Below are positions 24,614 through 31,330 of a DNA stretch of 35,262 bases, piece by piece. The stretch comes from Candidatus Omnitrophota bacterium (GTDB taxonomy: Bacteria; Omnitrophota; Gorgyraeia; Zapsychrales; Zapsychraceae), in contig JADFZM010000001.1 of the NCBI GenBank assembly GCA_015232535.1, positions 1 through 35,262 on the forward strand. Direction: 5' to 3'. The notes under the pieces were generated by a model. That model saw only the letters and a program-made list of their open reading frames with translations, searched no databases and had not been told where the DNA came from. The position numbers and the translations under genes are program-made. Each line of letters starts with the position of its first letter. Positions within the stretch are counted from its first letter, which is position 1.

Positions 24614-24635
24614 ATTATATTTTAGGCTAACTTAA
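24614..24635 (-). promoter_or_regulatory. DtxR/IdeR-box-like operator overlapping a -10 box
   Basis: Minus strand 24635-24617 reads TTAAGTTAGCCTAAAATAT, which agrees with the DtxR-box consensus TTAGGTTAGSCTAACCTAA at 15 of 19 positions, including a perfect central TTAGCCTAA. A TATAAT (24619-24614) overlaps its downstream edge, so a bound repressor would block the promoter of the EcsC-FeoB-FecR-DtxR genes. No good -35 is visible. A DtxR-family gene lies at the end of the same run. Confidence 0.68.
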
Positions 24636-24650
24636 TGAAAGTCCTTGATT

Positions 24651-25574
24651 CTAGCTGAAGTGCCGGTCTCTTATACGAACGATGCATTTATTGCATTTGT
24701 GCCTTTTCTCGTTTGCTTTGCCCTGCATTTGTCCGTCGCACCATGTATAATCGATCTCCCAGCAGTTTACCCCGTTATTAGGGAAGGCCGGGCATTGAAC
24801 TTGGCGTTCGGGCGGGCAATTGACTATATCCCAGCAAGATGACTTTAACAAGCTCCGGGAATAATGCAATAAATTATCGGTATTGTTAATCATTTCTCCG
24901 ATATATTCTTTCCATTCCTCCTGATTTCGGACTTCTTTTTCTATGCCTTTATCCATAAGTTTTACCAGGAAAGCGTCCATTTCCCGGCAATAGCTTCTAA
25001 TAGTTTCTAAAAGGCGAGAAACTCGCTTATTAACTTCCTCGTCGGGCATGGCGTCTCGCCAGACCTCAAAACCGCCTAAGACACGCCCTTTACTATCAAG
25101 CAAAGGCCCGGCCGAAACAATTATTGAATGTTCTTTGCCGAATTTGTCAGTTACTTTTACTCTTTTGCCGATTACCGGCTTTCGGGTCTGTATGGCCTGC
25201 TTTATGGCGCAGCTTTTCCCGCATAAGTTGCTGTTAAACACGTTCATGCAATCGACTTTTCCTATCGTGTCGTCCAGCTTAATGCCCGTAAAATCCAGGC
25301 AGGCCGGGTTCATATATTGTATGCGCATTGATTTATCAACAACAAAAAAAGGATAACCGGATGCCCGTAAAATGCTAGCAACAAAAGAAGACATATCGCC
25401 GAATTCGTCGAAAGCTTGCGCTTTTGTTGATAAGAATTCCAAGAAATCATTTTTTGTTTCATCCGCAGGGCGAGGAGGTTTCTTCGCGAAACTGCTGGTT
25501 AACTTCTCTTCCTTCGGTTCTTCCTGAATGCCTTTTACTTCACGTAACATTTTAGCAATGCTATAGGGTTTCAC
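24651..25574 (-). CDS. PAS-domain sensor with two Cys-rich clusters
   Basis: 307 residues, cytoplasmic. After a flexible N-terminus, residues about 65-185 are a PAS domain (YPFFVVDKSMRIQYMNPACLDFTG) with an inserted Cys cluster (DCMNVF...LCGKSCAI). A helical segment (185-250) follows, and the C-terminus has a 'CW'-type Cys domain: SCWDIVNCPPERQVQCPAFP, then NCWEIDYTWCDG and HKCNKCIVR. Similar PAS-plus-CxxCPA arrangements occur in redox or metal-sensing regulators of anaerobes. No kinase, HTH or other output is present, so it must act through a partner. It ends the membrane/redox module; the iron operator lies just after its stop. Binding of an Fe-S cluster, haem or zinc is possible but not shown. 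Confidence 0.8.
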   Translation of the reverse strand: MKPYSIAKMLREVKGIQEEPKEEKLTSSFAKKPPRPADETKNDFLEFLSTKAQAFDEFGDMSSFVASILRASGYPFFVVDKSMRIQYMNPACLDFTGIKLDDTIGKVDCMNVFNSNLCGKSCAIKQAIQTRKPVIGKRVKVTDKFGKEHSIIVSAGPLLDSKGRVLGGFEVWRDAMPDEEVNKRVSRLLETIRSYCREMDAFLVKLMDKGIEKEVRNQEEWKEYIGEMINNTDNLLHYSRSLLKSSCWDIVNCPPERQVQCPAFPNNGVNCWEIDYTWCDGQMQGKANEKRHKCNKCIVRIRDRHFS

Positions 25575-25588
25575 TTTTGCGCCTTTCG

Positions 25589-26476
25589 TTATTTATTGTT
25601 TAATATGGAAATAAAGCATTCAATTTCACTGATACCGGGGATTTCCTTTTTGATAAGGCTTTTTGCCTTAGAGACTGTTAATTCATATTCGCTGACCTTT
25701 GTTTCTTGCGGCGCAAATAACCCTGCTTTAACCCACACTCTATTACCGGTTCTTTTGAATTTCAACTCGGATAATCTATACCCCGGGTTGACTCGGCGCA
25801 CTATATCCGACAATTTCCTGGTTATTTTATCCTCGGGAATGAAATCGAGCAGTATTTTTAAGTTGTCGCTCCAATGCCCAAGAGAGTCTCTTATGATTAT
25901 TGCGCCTACGATGAAAGCGGCGAGTTTATCGCAAAAAATAAATTGGGGGCCTGTTTGAGAAAGGATAATTCCAATAATTACTGCTGATGACGAAAATAGG
26001 TCGGCTCCGGCATGAGAGCCGTTTGCTATCATCCCGGGGCTGTTCAGTTTAACGCCGGCACAAAAGTTATAGCGGGACATCATATATGCTAAGAATGCGG
26101 AGGCGACGGCAATCGGCAGGATCATTATATCCGGACGGGTAAAATCGCGCTTGAATATCCCGAGCAGGCTTGAGAGTGCAATAAATGCGCCGATTCCTAT
26201 CAGTATGCTGAAAGCCGAAAAAGAAACAATGAATTCGACTTTCTCATAGCCGTAAGGGAAGTTATTATCGCTTCGGCGTTTAGAAAACCATATGCCGATA
26301 GCGATGAATATGCTGGTCAAGACACAGGAAAGGGATTGAAATCCGTCGGCTACAAGGCCCGAGCTGTTAGCTATGGTGCCGGAGGTTATTTTTAATCCGG
26401 CTAGAAACGCGTTCCCGATAATAGTCCAGCCCAGTATTTTTCTCTGGCATTTTAAGCAAGTTTCCGGGTTTATCAT
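25589..26476 (-). CDS. mamB: MamB-like cation diffusion facilitator
   Basis: 295 residues, six predicted membrane helices and a C-terminal cytoplasmic domain (about 205-295), typical CDF length. The N-terminal C7-x-x-C10 (PETCLKCQRK) matches the CxxC of MamB. Helix 2 reads LVADGFQSLSC, where the usual H/D-x3-D metal pair is Q47 and C51; helix 5 keeps H-x-x-x-D in ANGSHAGAD. MamB transports iron into magnetosomes and is needed for vesicle formation. The gene overlaps its CDF partner by 4 bp, as a co-translated pair would. The MamB name rests on the CxxC, the partner CDF and the context, so it is a moderately sure assignment. Confidence 0.8.
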   Translation of the reverse strand: MINPETCLKCQRKILGWTIIGNAFLAGLKITSGTIANSSGLVADGFQSLSCVLTSIFIAIGIWFSKRRSDNNFPYGYEKVEFIVSFSAFSILIGIGAFIALSSLLGIFKRDFTRPDIMILPIAVASAFLAYMMSRYNFCAGVKLNSPGMIANGSHAGADLFSSSAVIIGIILSQTGPQFIFCDKLAAFIVGAIIIRDSLGHWSDNLKILLDFIPEDKITRKLSDIVRRVNPGYRLSELKFKRTGNRVWVKAGLFAPQETKVSEYELTVSKAKSLIKKEIPGISEIECFISILNNK

Positions 26477-27378
26477 ACTTCCTCTATATTTTGGGCTTGT
26501 TCCTGCAAAGCTTGCAAGCCGATATACAATGTGTGATTGCTTGAGAAATTCTTATTTAAAGCGTCCCTTATTGATGCGATCAAATCTTTGCATTCTAAGA
26601 TCGTATGCTCTTTGGGAACATTTAATACAGCGCTGATTTCGTGCGATTCCCCCGATTTGCATATTTTTAAATCTGATATTTGGCCGCCTTTAACAGTTTC
26701 GGTCATGATCTTATTGATCGAAGCGAAGATTTTAGTGTCACATGAAGCATCGAGTAATGTTTTTAGTGATCGGAATAGATAAGAGATAGTAATTGCAATA
26801 ATGCATACCCCGATCAAAAAAGATAAAATATAGTCGATAATATAAGCTCCGGAGCGGGATAAAACAACGGAAATGCTCGTTAAAACAGCCAGCAATAAAT
26901 CAGCTTCAAGGATTGAAATCAATTCCACGCAATCGTTGAGCCCAATATCGCCTATTTTCTTCTTTATAAAAGTTGCCAAGATAAAGTTCAAAGCCGCGCA
27001 GAAAAGGGCTGCCCAAGCGGCATTCATCTGCGGAGGGTATAGAGAATGATAGAAAAGCATATGGCCTACCGAAAAAAGCAAAAAAAAGGTAGTAGCGGCG
27101 ATTATAACTGAAGCCCAGAAAATTATTGATTTCTCTATCTTTTCCGGAGATGCTTTTCCCGGAAAACGGCTGCGTTTCGGGCGTATAATCCTGATGATTA
27201 CAGTAGCGGAAATTAATACTCCGAGCAAAGAAAAGATGCCGGACAGCAATAATGCCTTAGATGAAGTTATTATCCCCAGGATTGTTTTTATTATGAATAC
27301 CGCAAGAAAGAAATAAAAAAGGCTATAAGCGACCCTCTCTTTTCTTTCCTGAAACATGTCTTTTGGTTTCTTAGCCAT
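26473..27378 (-). CDS. divergent cation diffusion facilitator (MamM-position) with degenerate metal site
   Basis: 301 residues with CDF topology (six helices, then a cytoplasmic domain from about 215). Helix 2 (KALLLSGIFSLLGVLI) lacks both acidic/His ligands: the aligned positions are Phe and Gly. Helix 5 (VELISILEADLLLAV) keeps only one Asp. It is therefore unlikely to move metal on its own. In Magnetospirillum MamM stabilises MamB and the two form a complex, so this protein could be a scaffold or regulatory half of a heterodimer with the overlapping downstream CDF. An alternative is relaxed selection after duplication, but the intact frame and overlap argue for retained function. Confidence 0.78.
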   Translation of the reverse strand: MAKKPKDMFQERKERVAYSLFYFFLAVFIIKTILGIITSSKALLLSGIFSLLGVLISATVIIRIIRPKRSRFPGKASPEKIEKSIIFWASVIIAATTFFLLFSVGHMLFYHSLYPPQMNAAWAALFCAALNFILATFIKKKIGDIGLNDCVELISILEADLLLAVLTSISVVLSRSGAYIIDYILSFLIGVCIIAITISYLFRSLKTLLDASCDTKIFASINKIMTETVKGGQISDLKICKSGESHEISAVLNVPKEHTILECKDLIASIRDALNKNFSSNHTLYIGLQALQEQAQNIEEV

Positions 27379-27386
27379 TTTTATTT

Positions 27387-28205
27387 TTATTGAGCCCCGG
27401 CTTTTGTGCCTAATATTTTATGGCAATTGGAGCATACTCCCCTGTATTCATGCGGCATCTGAGCGGTTGCGGGTATAGCGATATCCGGCTTAACTATGTG
27501 GCAGTTTTCGCATACTCCTCGGAATTTATGAGGCATTAACGCGTCGCGGAAAATTGGCGGCGCACTGTTAACAGTATTTGTCAAAGCAACATTTGTGAAG
27601 TTGCCGTTTGATCTAAAAGGAATTGAAGCTTTGCAGCGCGGGCACCAAGCAAAGCCTCTGTTTGCTGAAAGAGGGTCGTTGAATGAAAACTTGCAAATGG
27701 GGCAATTTGTCATGTTGGGGCCTTGAAAAAATGGGCCTTGTTGTCCCATTCCTGGCCCTTGAGGAAATTGTTGATTGAAATTAGGATAATTAAAAGAATT
27801 AGGATTTGAGAATGCCGCCTGTTGGGCTGGTTGGGTGCCTGTCCCCTGCGGAAAACACTGATTGAAGCTTGGGCAAGTGAAACAATTCGCGCCCGGCAAA
27901 GCGGCTAATTGACCGCCTTGGGAGGTACCTTGGGGAAAACATTGGTTAAAGCTCGGGCAGGTGAAGCAATTCGGATTGGCAAGGGCGGCTTGCTGGCCGG
28001 CAGGAAAAGCCATAACGCTTTGCGCGGTATCAGCGGCCGGCATAGTGTAATTATTATTTGTCCGGAAAATGGCAAAGCAAAAAAGTGTTGTTAAGGCAAT
28101 GGCCGCAATGCCGATTATCCATAAATTTTTGGCGTTAGTGTTTACGCAGGAAGTTGCTTCATTGTTGGCTTCTTTGCCGATATGCTGTTTTTTACTTTTA
28201 ATCAT
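27387..28205 (-). CDS. Cys-repeat, zinc-ribbon and double-magnetochrome protein (MamT/MamP-like haem part)
   Basis: 272 residues. One membrane anchor (about 28-47) is followed by a Gly/Gln/Ala-rich lumen-side region with three 28-29 residue repeats (69-153). The first two carry NCFTCPSFNQCFPQG; the third has lost its cysteines (NSFNYPNFNQQFPQG). Then a CxxC...CxxC ribbon (C168, C171, C188, C191), and two c-type haem sites: MPHKFRGVCENCH (C232, C235, H236) and MPHEYRGVCSNCH (C258, C261, H262). The latter match the magnetochrome domain known only from magnetosome proteins (MamE, P, T, X). It follows a PDZ-anchor gene by 27 bp; PDZ plus two magnetochromes is the composition of MamP. The haem role is redox control of iron; the Cys repeats are novel to me. 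Confidence 0.83.
   Translation of the reverse strand: MIKSKKQHIGKEANNEATSCVNTNAKNLWIIGIAAIALTTLFCFAIFRTNNNYTMPAADTAQSVMAFPAGQQAALANPNCFTCPSFNQCFPQGTSQGGQLAALPGANCFTCPSFNQCFPQGTGTQPAQQAAFSNPNSFNYPNFNQQFPQGPGMGQQGPFFQGPNMTNCPICKFSFNDPLSANRGFAWCPRCKASIPFRSNGNFTNVALTNTVNSAPPIFRDALMPHKFRGVCENCHIVKPDIAIPATAQMPHEYRGVCSNCHKILGTKAGAQ
27747..28001 (-). repeat. three in-frame Cys/Phe/Gln repeats
   Basis: Residues 69-96, 97-125 and 126-153 of the magnetochrome protein are tandem units of 28-29 residues with the core N-x-F-x-(C/Y)-P-x-F-N-Q-x-F-P-Q-G. Copies 1 and 2 contain three cysteines each; copy 3 contains none. The repeat is also visible in the DNA, where copies 1 and 2 are close. Confidence 0.82.
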
Positions 28206-28232
28206 GGTTAGATCCTTTCGTTACTTTTCTTT

Positions 28233-28670
28233 CTAAATTCCGCCGGGGCGGATGCCCACTTTCCCGTAAACTAGGATTTGAGACCCCTGACGTTCTACGG
28301 AGAAAGTTATTTTTTCATTAATTCCCGATGTTTGTATCAGGTTCTGGAATTGATCCTGATTGGTTATGCTGACGCCGTTCCAGCGTTTGATTATGTCCCC
28401 CTCTTTTAACCCCGCGGCCTGAGCAGGCGAACTCAAGAAAATCCTAGAGATTAGGATTCCGCTGGGCGATTGAATGTCGTATTGTTTGCTTAATTCCGGA
28501 GTCAATTGTATTGTTTCTATGCCTAGCCATAATCTGGGATCTGTGGATCTGGCTCCAAAGCTTAGCCTGTCGATAAAGAAGATCAGCAAGATTGCTATTG
28601 AAACAATAATAAAAAGCAAGCTTTCATTGATAACTTTTTGCCTGTTGATTTTTTTATATTTTTTTGCCAT
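28233..28670 (-). CDS. small membrane-anchored PDZ protein
   Basis: 145 residues. A basic N-terminus (AKKYKKINRQKV), one membrane helix (about 17-34) and a single PDZ domain (48-135) with the carboxylate-binding region in SGILISRIFLSSPAQAAGLKEGDIIKRWNG. The domain is on the outer/lumen side. Its neighbour downstream carries two magnetochrome haem sites, so the pair reproduces MamP (TM-PDZ-two haems) as two genes. It starts 10 bp after the stop of the polyferredoxin gene. A protease domain is absent. Confidence 0.83.
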   Translation of the reverse strand: MAKKYKKINRQKVINESLLFIIVSIAILLIFFIDRLSFGARSTDPRLWLGIETIQLTPELSKQYDIQSPSGILISRIFLSSPAQAAGLKEGDIIKRWNGVSITNQDQFQNLIQTSGINEKITFSVERQGSQILVYGKVGIRPGGI

Positions 28671-28680
28671 GGTAATTTGA

Positions 28681-29553
28681 TTATTTTACTCTTGATAGTT
28701 CTTCCGCTTCTGTAGCTATTTCTTCTTTTTTGCTTCTTTTCCCCAGGCTGATCTTTACATTTTCGCAATGCAGGCATTTAAAACATCGAACGCAAGTAGA
28801 AGCCTGTGGATCGTCGCTAATATTAATATCGACAGGGCATATGTCGCGGCATTTCTGGCAATCTTTGCAGTCTTTAGTATTAACGCCGAGGCGCAATAAG
28901 CTAACTCTGTTGAACAGCCCTAAAATTGCTCCCAAAGGGCAGATCAGTCGGCAGAAAGGCCGTTTAGAAATGATGAAAAGCCCGATAAAGGAAAAAGCGA
29001 TTAAAATTTTTGCAATAAATAAAAACCCCAGGGTTTTAAGCGATACTGCCGGTTCTCCGTATACAGGGATGACCGGATTCCATACGACCCAGGGAATTGC
29101 CGCTTGAATAGTCCCCATCGGGCAGATCTTGGAAAACCATGTTTCCTGGGTCATAAGTGGGAAAAATATTACAAGGAATATTAAAGAGTAATACCTTAAT
29201 ACGGTAAGCTTTTCGTGTATCTTTATCTTAACCGAATTTATTTTATACAAAAGGTCCTGGATGAGCCCGAATGGGCAAAGCCATCCGCAGGGTAATGCCC
29301 CGACGCTTATCCCCACGGCCGCCAGGTATCCCGAGACTAAATAAGGGAATTTATGTATTGTCATAAAATGTTGAATGGTCCCGATCGGGCAGGAAAATAA
29401 TGCCGAAGGGCAGCTGTGGCAGTTTAAAAAAGGGACGCAGGAGCTTTTAAGCGCGCCCTGATAAACTTGTTTGGTCTTTAAAAACCCCAAGTAACTGTTC
29501 GAGCCTATAAGCGATATCCACTGGATAAATGCCCGGATGTTTTGCAGGTCCAT
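28681..29553 (-). CDS. NapH/polyferredoxin-type membrane Fe-S protein
   Basis: 290 residues from ATG 29553 (RBS GGAGTAGAGAAG), not the upstream out-of-phase ATG at 29586. Four or so membrane helices are interleaved with Cys-Pro motifs: LNCHSCPS...SCPIG (45-56), CGWLCPFG (89-96), ICPMG, CRLICPLG. The C-terminus carries a 2[4Fe-4S] ferredoxin pair (CKDCQKCRDICPVDI and CVRCFKCLHCENV). The set is that of the NapH/RdxA-type polyferredoxins, which move electrons between quinol or cytoplasmic donors and the periplasmic side. Here it likely feeds or drains the neighbouring haem and Cys-rich proteins. Mad6-type ferredoxins have been described in magnetosome clusters; I do not claim identity. Confidence 0.85.
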   Translation of the reverse strand: MDLQNIRAFIQWISLIGSNSYLGFLKTKQVYQGALKSSCVPFLNCHSCPSALFSCPIGTIQHFMTIHKFPYLVSGYLAAVGISVGALPCGWLCPFGLIQDLLYKINSVKIKIHEKLTVLRYYSLIFLVIFFPLMTQETWFSKICPMGTIQAAIPWVVWNPVIPVYGEPAVSLKTLGFLFIAKILIAFSFIGLFIISKRPFCRLICPLGAILGLFNRVSLLRLGVNTKDCKDCQKCRDICPVDINISDDPQASTCVRCFKCLHCENVKISLGKRSKKEEIATEAEELSRVK

Positions 29554-29558
29554 CTTCT

Positions 29559-29690
29559 CTACTCCAATCCTATACAGGCCATACACATTGTAGCGCCGTT
29601 ATTCTGTATTTCTAAGGCGTCGTTATTCATATCCCCTAAAATGAACAGGATAAAAACAACAATTGCTAAAAATACTATTTTTATTCTCAT
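29559..29690 (-). CDS. 43-aa membrane microprotein ending in CMAC
   Basis: A short frame with ATG at 29690 and TAG at 29559. Its stop overlaps the ribosome-binding site of the polyferredoxin gene. The product has a hydrophobic helix (residues 3-19, IKIVFLAIVVFILFILG), a polar loop (DMNNDALEIQNNGAT) and the tail MCMACIGLE. The helix plus a CxxC pair is consistent with its redox neighbours. The gap between flanking genes is otherwise exactly filled by it, and it starts 29 bp after the preceding stop. I infer a real gene; there is no named family. Confidence 0.68.
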   Translation of the reverse strand: MRIKIVFLAIVVFILFILGDMNNDALEIQNNGATMCMACIGLE

Positions 29691-29719
29691 TTAAACCTTC
29701 TCCGAATAGTTTTCACCAT

Positions 29720-30070
29720 TTATCTTGACTCTATCCATGTCATAAATTCATTGCAGCGGGGGCATGACGGGAACCCGCCCTGCCCGCAAGCCGTACAGAC
29801 AAAAGTTCCGCTATAGCCGTTCCAATACATCTGGACTTTGCATGTAGGGCAAAGCGGCAAGCCTTTTGTCCCGCAGCGCGGGCATACGCTGTTGACGTTA
29901 TGCTGTATTACTTTCATGACCACATTGTTTTTTACTAATGAGCGTTCTTTCAGCGACTTGAATTTTGTTATCGAATAGCCGAAATAAAAGGCTAAGAATA
30001 AAGTAAAAATAGATCCGGTAATTATCAGCTTATAGTAATCATTTTCTTTGATCGAAATTAATCCTGTCAT
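29720..30070 (-). CDS. membrane-anchored double zinc-ribbon protein
   Basis: 116 residues. One membrane helix (about 14-34), then four CxxC motifs: C63-C66, C74-C77, C92-C95 and C103-C106, in the pattern of two zinc-ribbon/rubredoxin-like knuckles (CPRCGTKGLPLCPTC; CTACGQGGFPSCPRC). No His follows them, so these are not haem sites. Its start overlaps the previous stop by one base (TAATG), so translation is coupled with the NifX-like gene. Zinc-ribbon or iron-rubredoxin binding are both possible; a role in lumenal metal handling is inferred. Confidence 0.8.
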   Translation of the reverse strand: MTGLISIKENDYYKLIITGSIFTLFLAFYFGYSITKFKSLKERSLVKNNVVMKVIQHNVNSVCPRCGTKGLPLCPTCKVQMYWNGYSGTFVCTACGQGGFPSCPRCNEFMTWIESR

Positions 30071-30780
30071 TACATTACCTTTATTGTCGGTTTCAGCCCT
30101 GTTGATGCCCCCGGAGAGGTTACTGCGATTATTTCATGCATTTGCCCCTGACATTTCGGGCATGTTTTGGGAATAGCTGTGCCGGCATTGATTTCCGAGA
30201 TGCGGTAATTACAGCCGAAGCAAAGGTAATATTTACCCTGTACTATCCTTGATATATTGGCCGAGGCATCGAACGAACTGCAGGCTATAGGCGTTTTACT
30301 TCCGGTTATGCCAAAATGCGATGGAACGTTCTCTGCCGTAAGCTTAGTTAACCCGTCCGGAAAAGCTAAAAGCGCGTCCCAAGCGCTTCCTTTTATATCG
30401 GTATAAACTTCGATACGGGCTTGGTTGAATACCCGAAAAGGCTCAAACCCGACATTGTTCCCTAAAACCGCGTCAACTTTAAGTTTAACCAGGCTTTGAG
30501 CAGAGCGTAAGCCGGCGGCATGCTGGCTATCCATGTATTTATTGGGTACTGCCTTATAAGTCTTTTTTGAGCGGTCGCAGATGATATAAAACGGCGCTCG
30601 TCCGAATAGATAGGAAACCGGGCTGTTTATATCCCTGCCGGTTGAAGCGATAGCCACGATCACTGCTTTTTTACCGGATAGTATAAGCGGATTATCTTTT
30701 TCATAAATGCCGCGGCCTATCACGATCCCGCAGGCAATGACTAGTACTATTGTATAAATAATATTTTTATTCAATTTCAT
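30070..30780 (-). CDS. membrane-anchored NifX/FeMo-co-binding-type protein with zinc ribbon
   Basis: 236 residues. Anchor helix at 7-25; residues 37-158 are a dinitrogenase iron-molybdenum cofactor (NifX/NifB C-terminal) fold, recognised by VIVAIASTGRDINSPVSYLFGRAPFYIICD and DAVLGNNVGFEPFRVF. A zinc-ribbon follows (C187, C190, C207, C210). In nitrogenase systems this fold binds Fe-S-metal cofactors in the cytoplasm; here the anchor would place it on the membrane surface, probably the outer side. No nif genes are nearby. It starts 6 bp after the MerR-like gene, so the two are co-transcribed. A role in binding iron-sulphur clusters during mineralisation is speculative. Confidence 0.82.
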   Translation of the reverse strand: MKLNKNIIYTIVLVIACGIVIGRGIYEKDNPLILSGKKAVIVAIASTGRDINSPVSYLFGRAPFYIICDRSKKTYKAVPNKYMDSQHAAGLRSAQSLVKLKVDAVLGNNVGFEPFRVFNQARIEVYTDIKGSAWDALLAFPDGLTKLTAENVPSHFGITGSKTPIACSSFDASANISRIVQGKYYLCFGCNYRISEINAGTAIPKTCPKCQGQMHEIIAVTSPGASTGLKPTIKVM

Positions 30781-30786
30781 GTTGGG

Positions 30787-31188
30787 CTATTCAAAATGAA
30801 TTTTTTTATAATATTCACATTCCACACAGGAAGTCTTGCAGAATATCTTTTGATGGCTGACATGCTCTCTAAGCGCGTAGCATTTCTTTGTGTCTGAAAG
30901 AAAAACAACGCAGAGCTTGCAATCATGCGTTGAGTTTCTTTTTTCGGGCTGATGGAATTCAAAGCATCTTAAAAAATCAGCTTGTGAGATCAGTTTTTCC
31001 GATTTTATCGCGTCAATGCCGATCTTATATGTCTTAATAAAAGAGATCAAATCTGCCCGGTGGATACGTCGGTGGCCGCCGGGTGTTCTGGTTGTTTTAA
31101 GTATCCCCTTTTTTGTCCAGTTAATAATGGAAAAACGGGTAACACTGCAAAGTTTGGCGGCGTCCACTGTTGAGTAATATTCTTTCAT
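30787..31188 (-). CDS. MerR/excisionase-type HTH regulator with Cys-rich C-terminus
   Basis: 133 residues from ATG 31188, which has GGAGGAGAAG in front; the GTG at 31215 is less likely. Residues 6-50 are a MerR-like winged HTH (YSTVDAAKLCSVTRFSIINW...TPGGHRRIHRADL). The C-terminal 60 residues hold seven cysteines: C75, C90, C93, C103, C117, C121 and C124, plus several His. This fits a metal or Fe-S sensor. It heads the redox genes 30780-24651 and has its own promoter with an inverted repeat in the spacer, typical of MerR-family operators. Autoregulation and control of the downstream genes by metal or redox state is inference. Confidence 0.83.
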   Translation of the reverse strand: MKEYYSTVDAAKLCSVTRFSIINWTKKGILKTTRTPGGHRRIHRADLISFIKTYKIGIDAIKSEKLISQADFLRCFEFHQPEKRNSTHDCKLCVVFLSDTKKCYALREHVSHQKIFCKTSCVECEYYKKIHFE

Positions 31189-31217
31189 CTTCTCCTCCAA
31201 GTCAACAAATTTCACGT

Positions 31218-31246
31218 ATTATACATATTCTACATATGAGGTTAAA
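31218..31246 (-). promoter_or_regulatory. promoter with inverted-repeat spacer before the MerR-like gene
   Basis: Minus strand: -10 TATAAT at 31223-31218, weak -35 TTTAAC at 31246-31241, 17 bp apart. The spacer holds the inverted repeat CATAT-GTAGA-ATATG (31238-31224), ending against the -10. MerR-type regulators bind exactly such spacers. The transcription start would be about 25 nt before the ATG at 31188. Confidence 0.55.
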
Positions 31247-31330
31247 AAAATTTTGACTATTAATGATAAATAATCAATATTACCGATTTTCAACCTTCAA
31301 AGATCAGTTCACAATGAATAAGATTTTCTC

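Noticed and set aside
27747-28001. CRISPR-like direct repeats
   Set aside because: The repeat is in-frame coding sequence with conserved residues and no spacer structure.
29720-30070. Magnetochrome domain
   Set aside because: The four CxxC motifs are not followed by His, so they fit zinc ribbons rather than c-type haem.
31241-31320. Possible Fur box (TAATGATAA half-site, minus strand)
   Set aside because: Only one half matches; the other half of the palindrome is poor in this AT-rich stretch.
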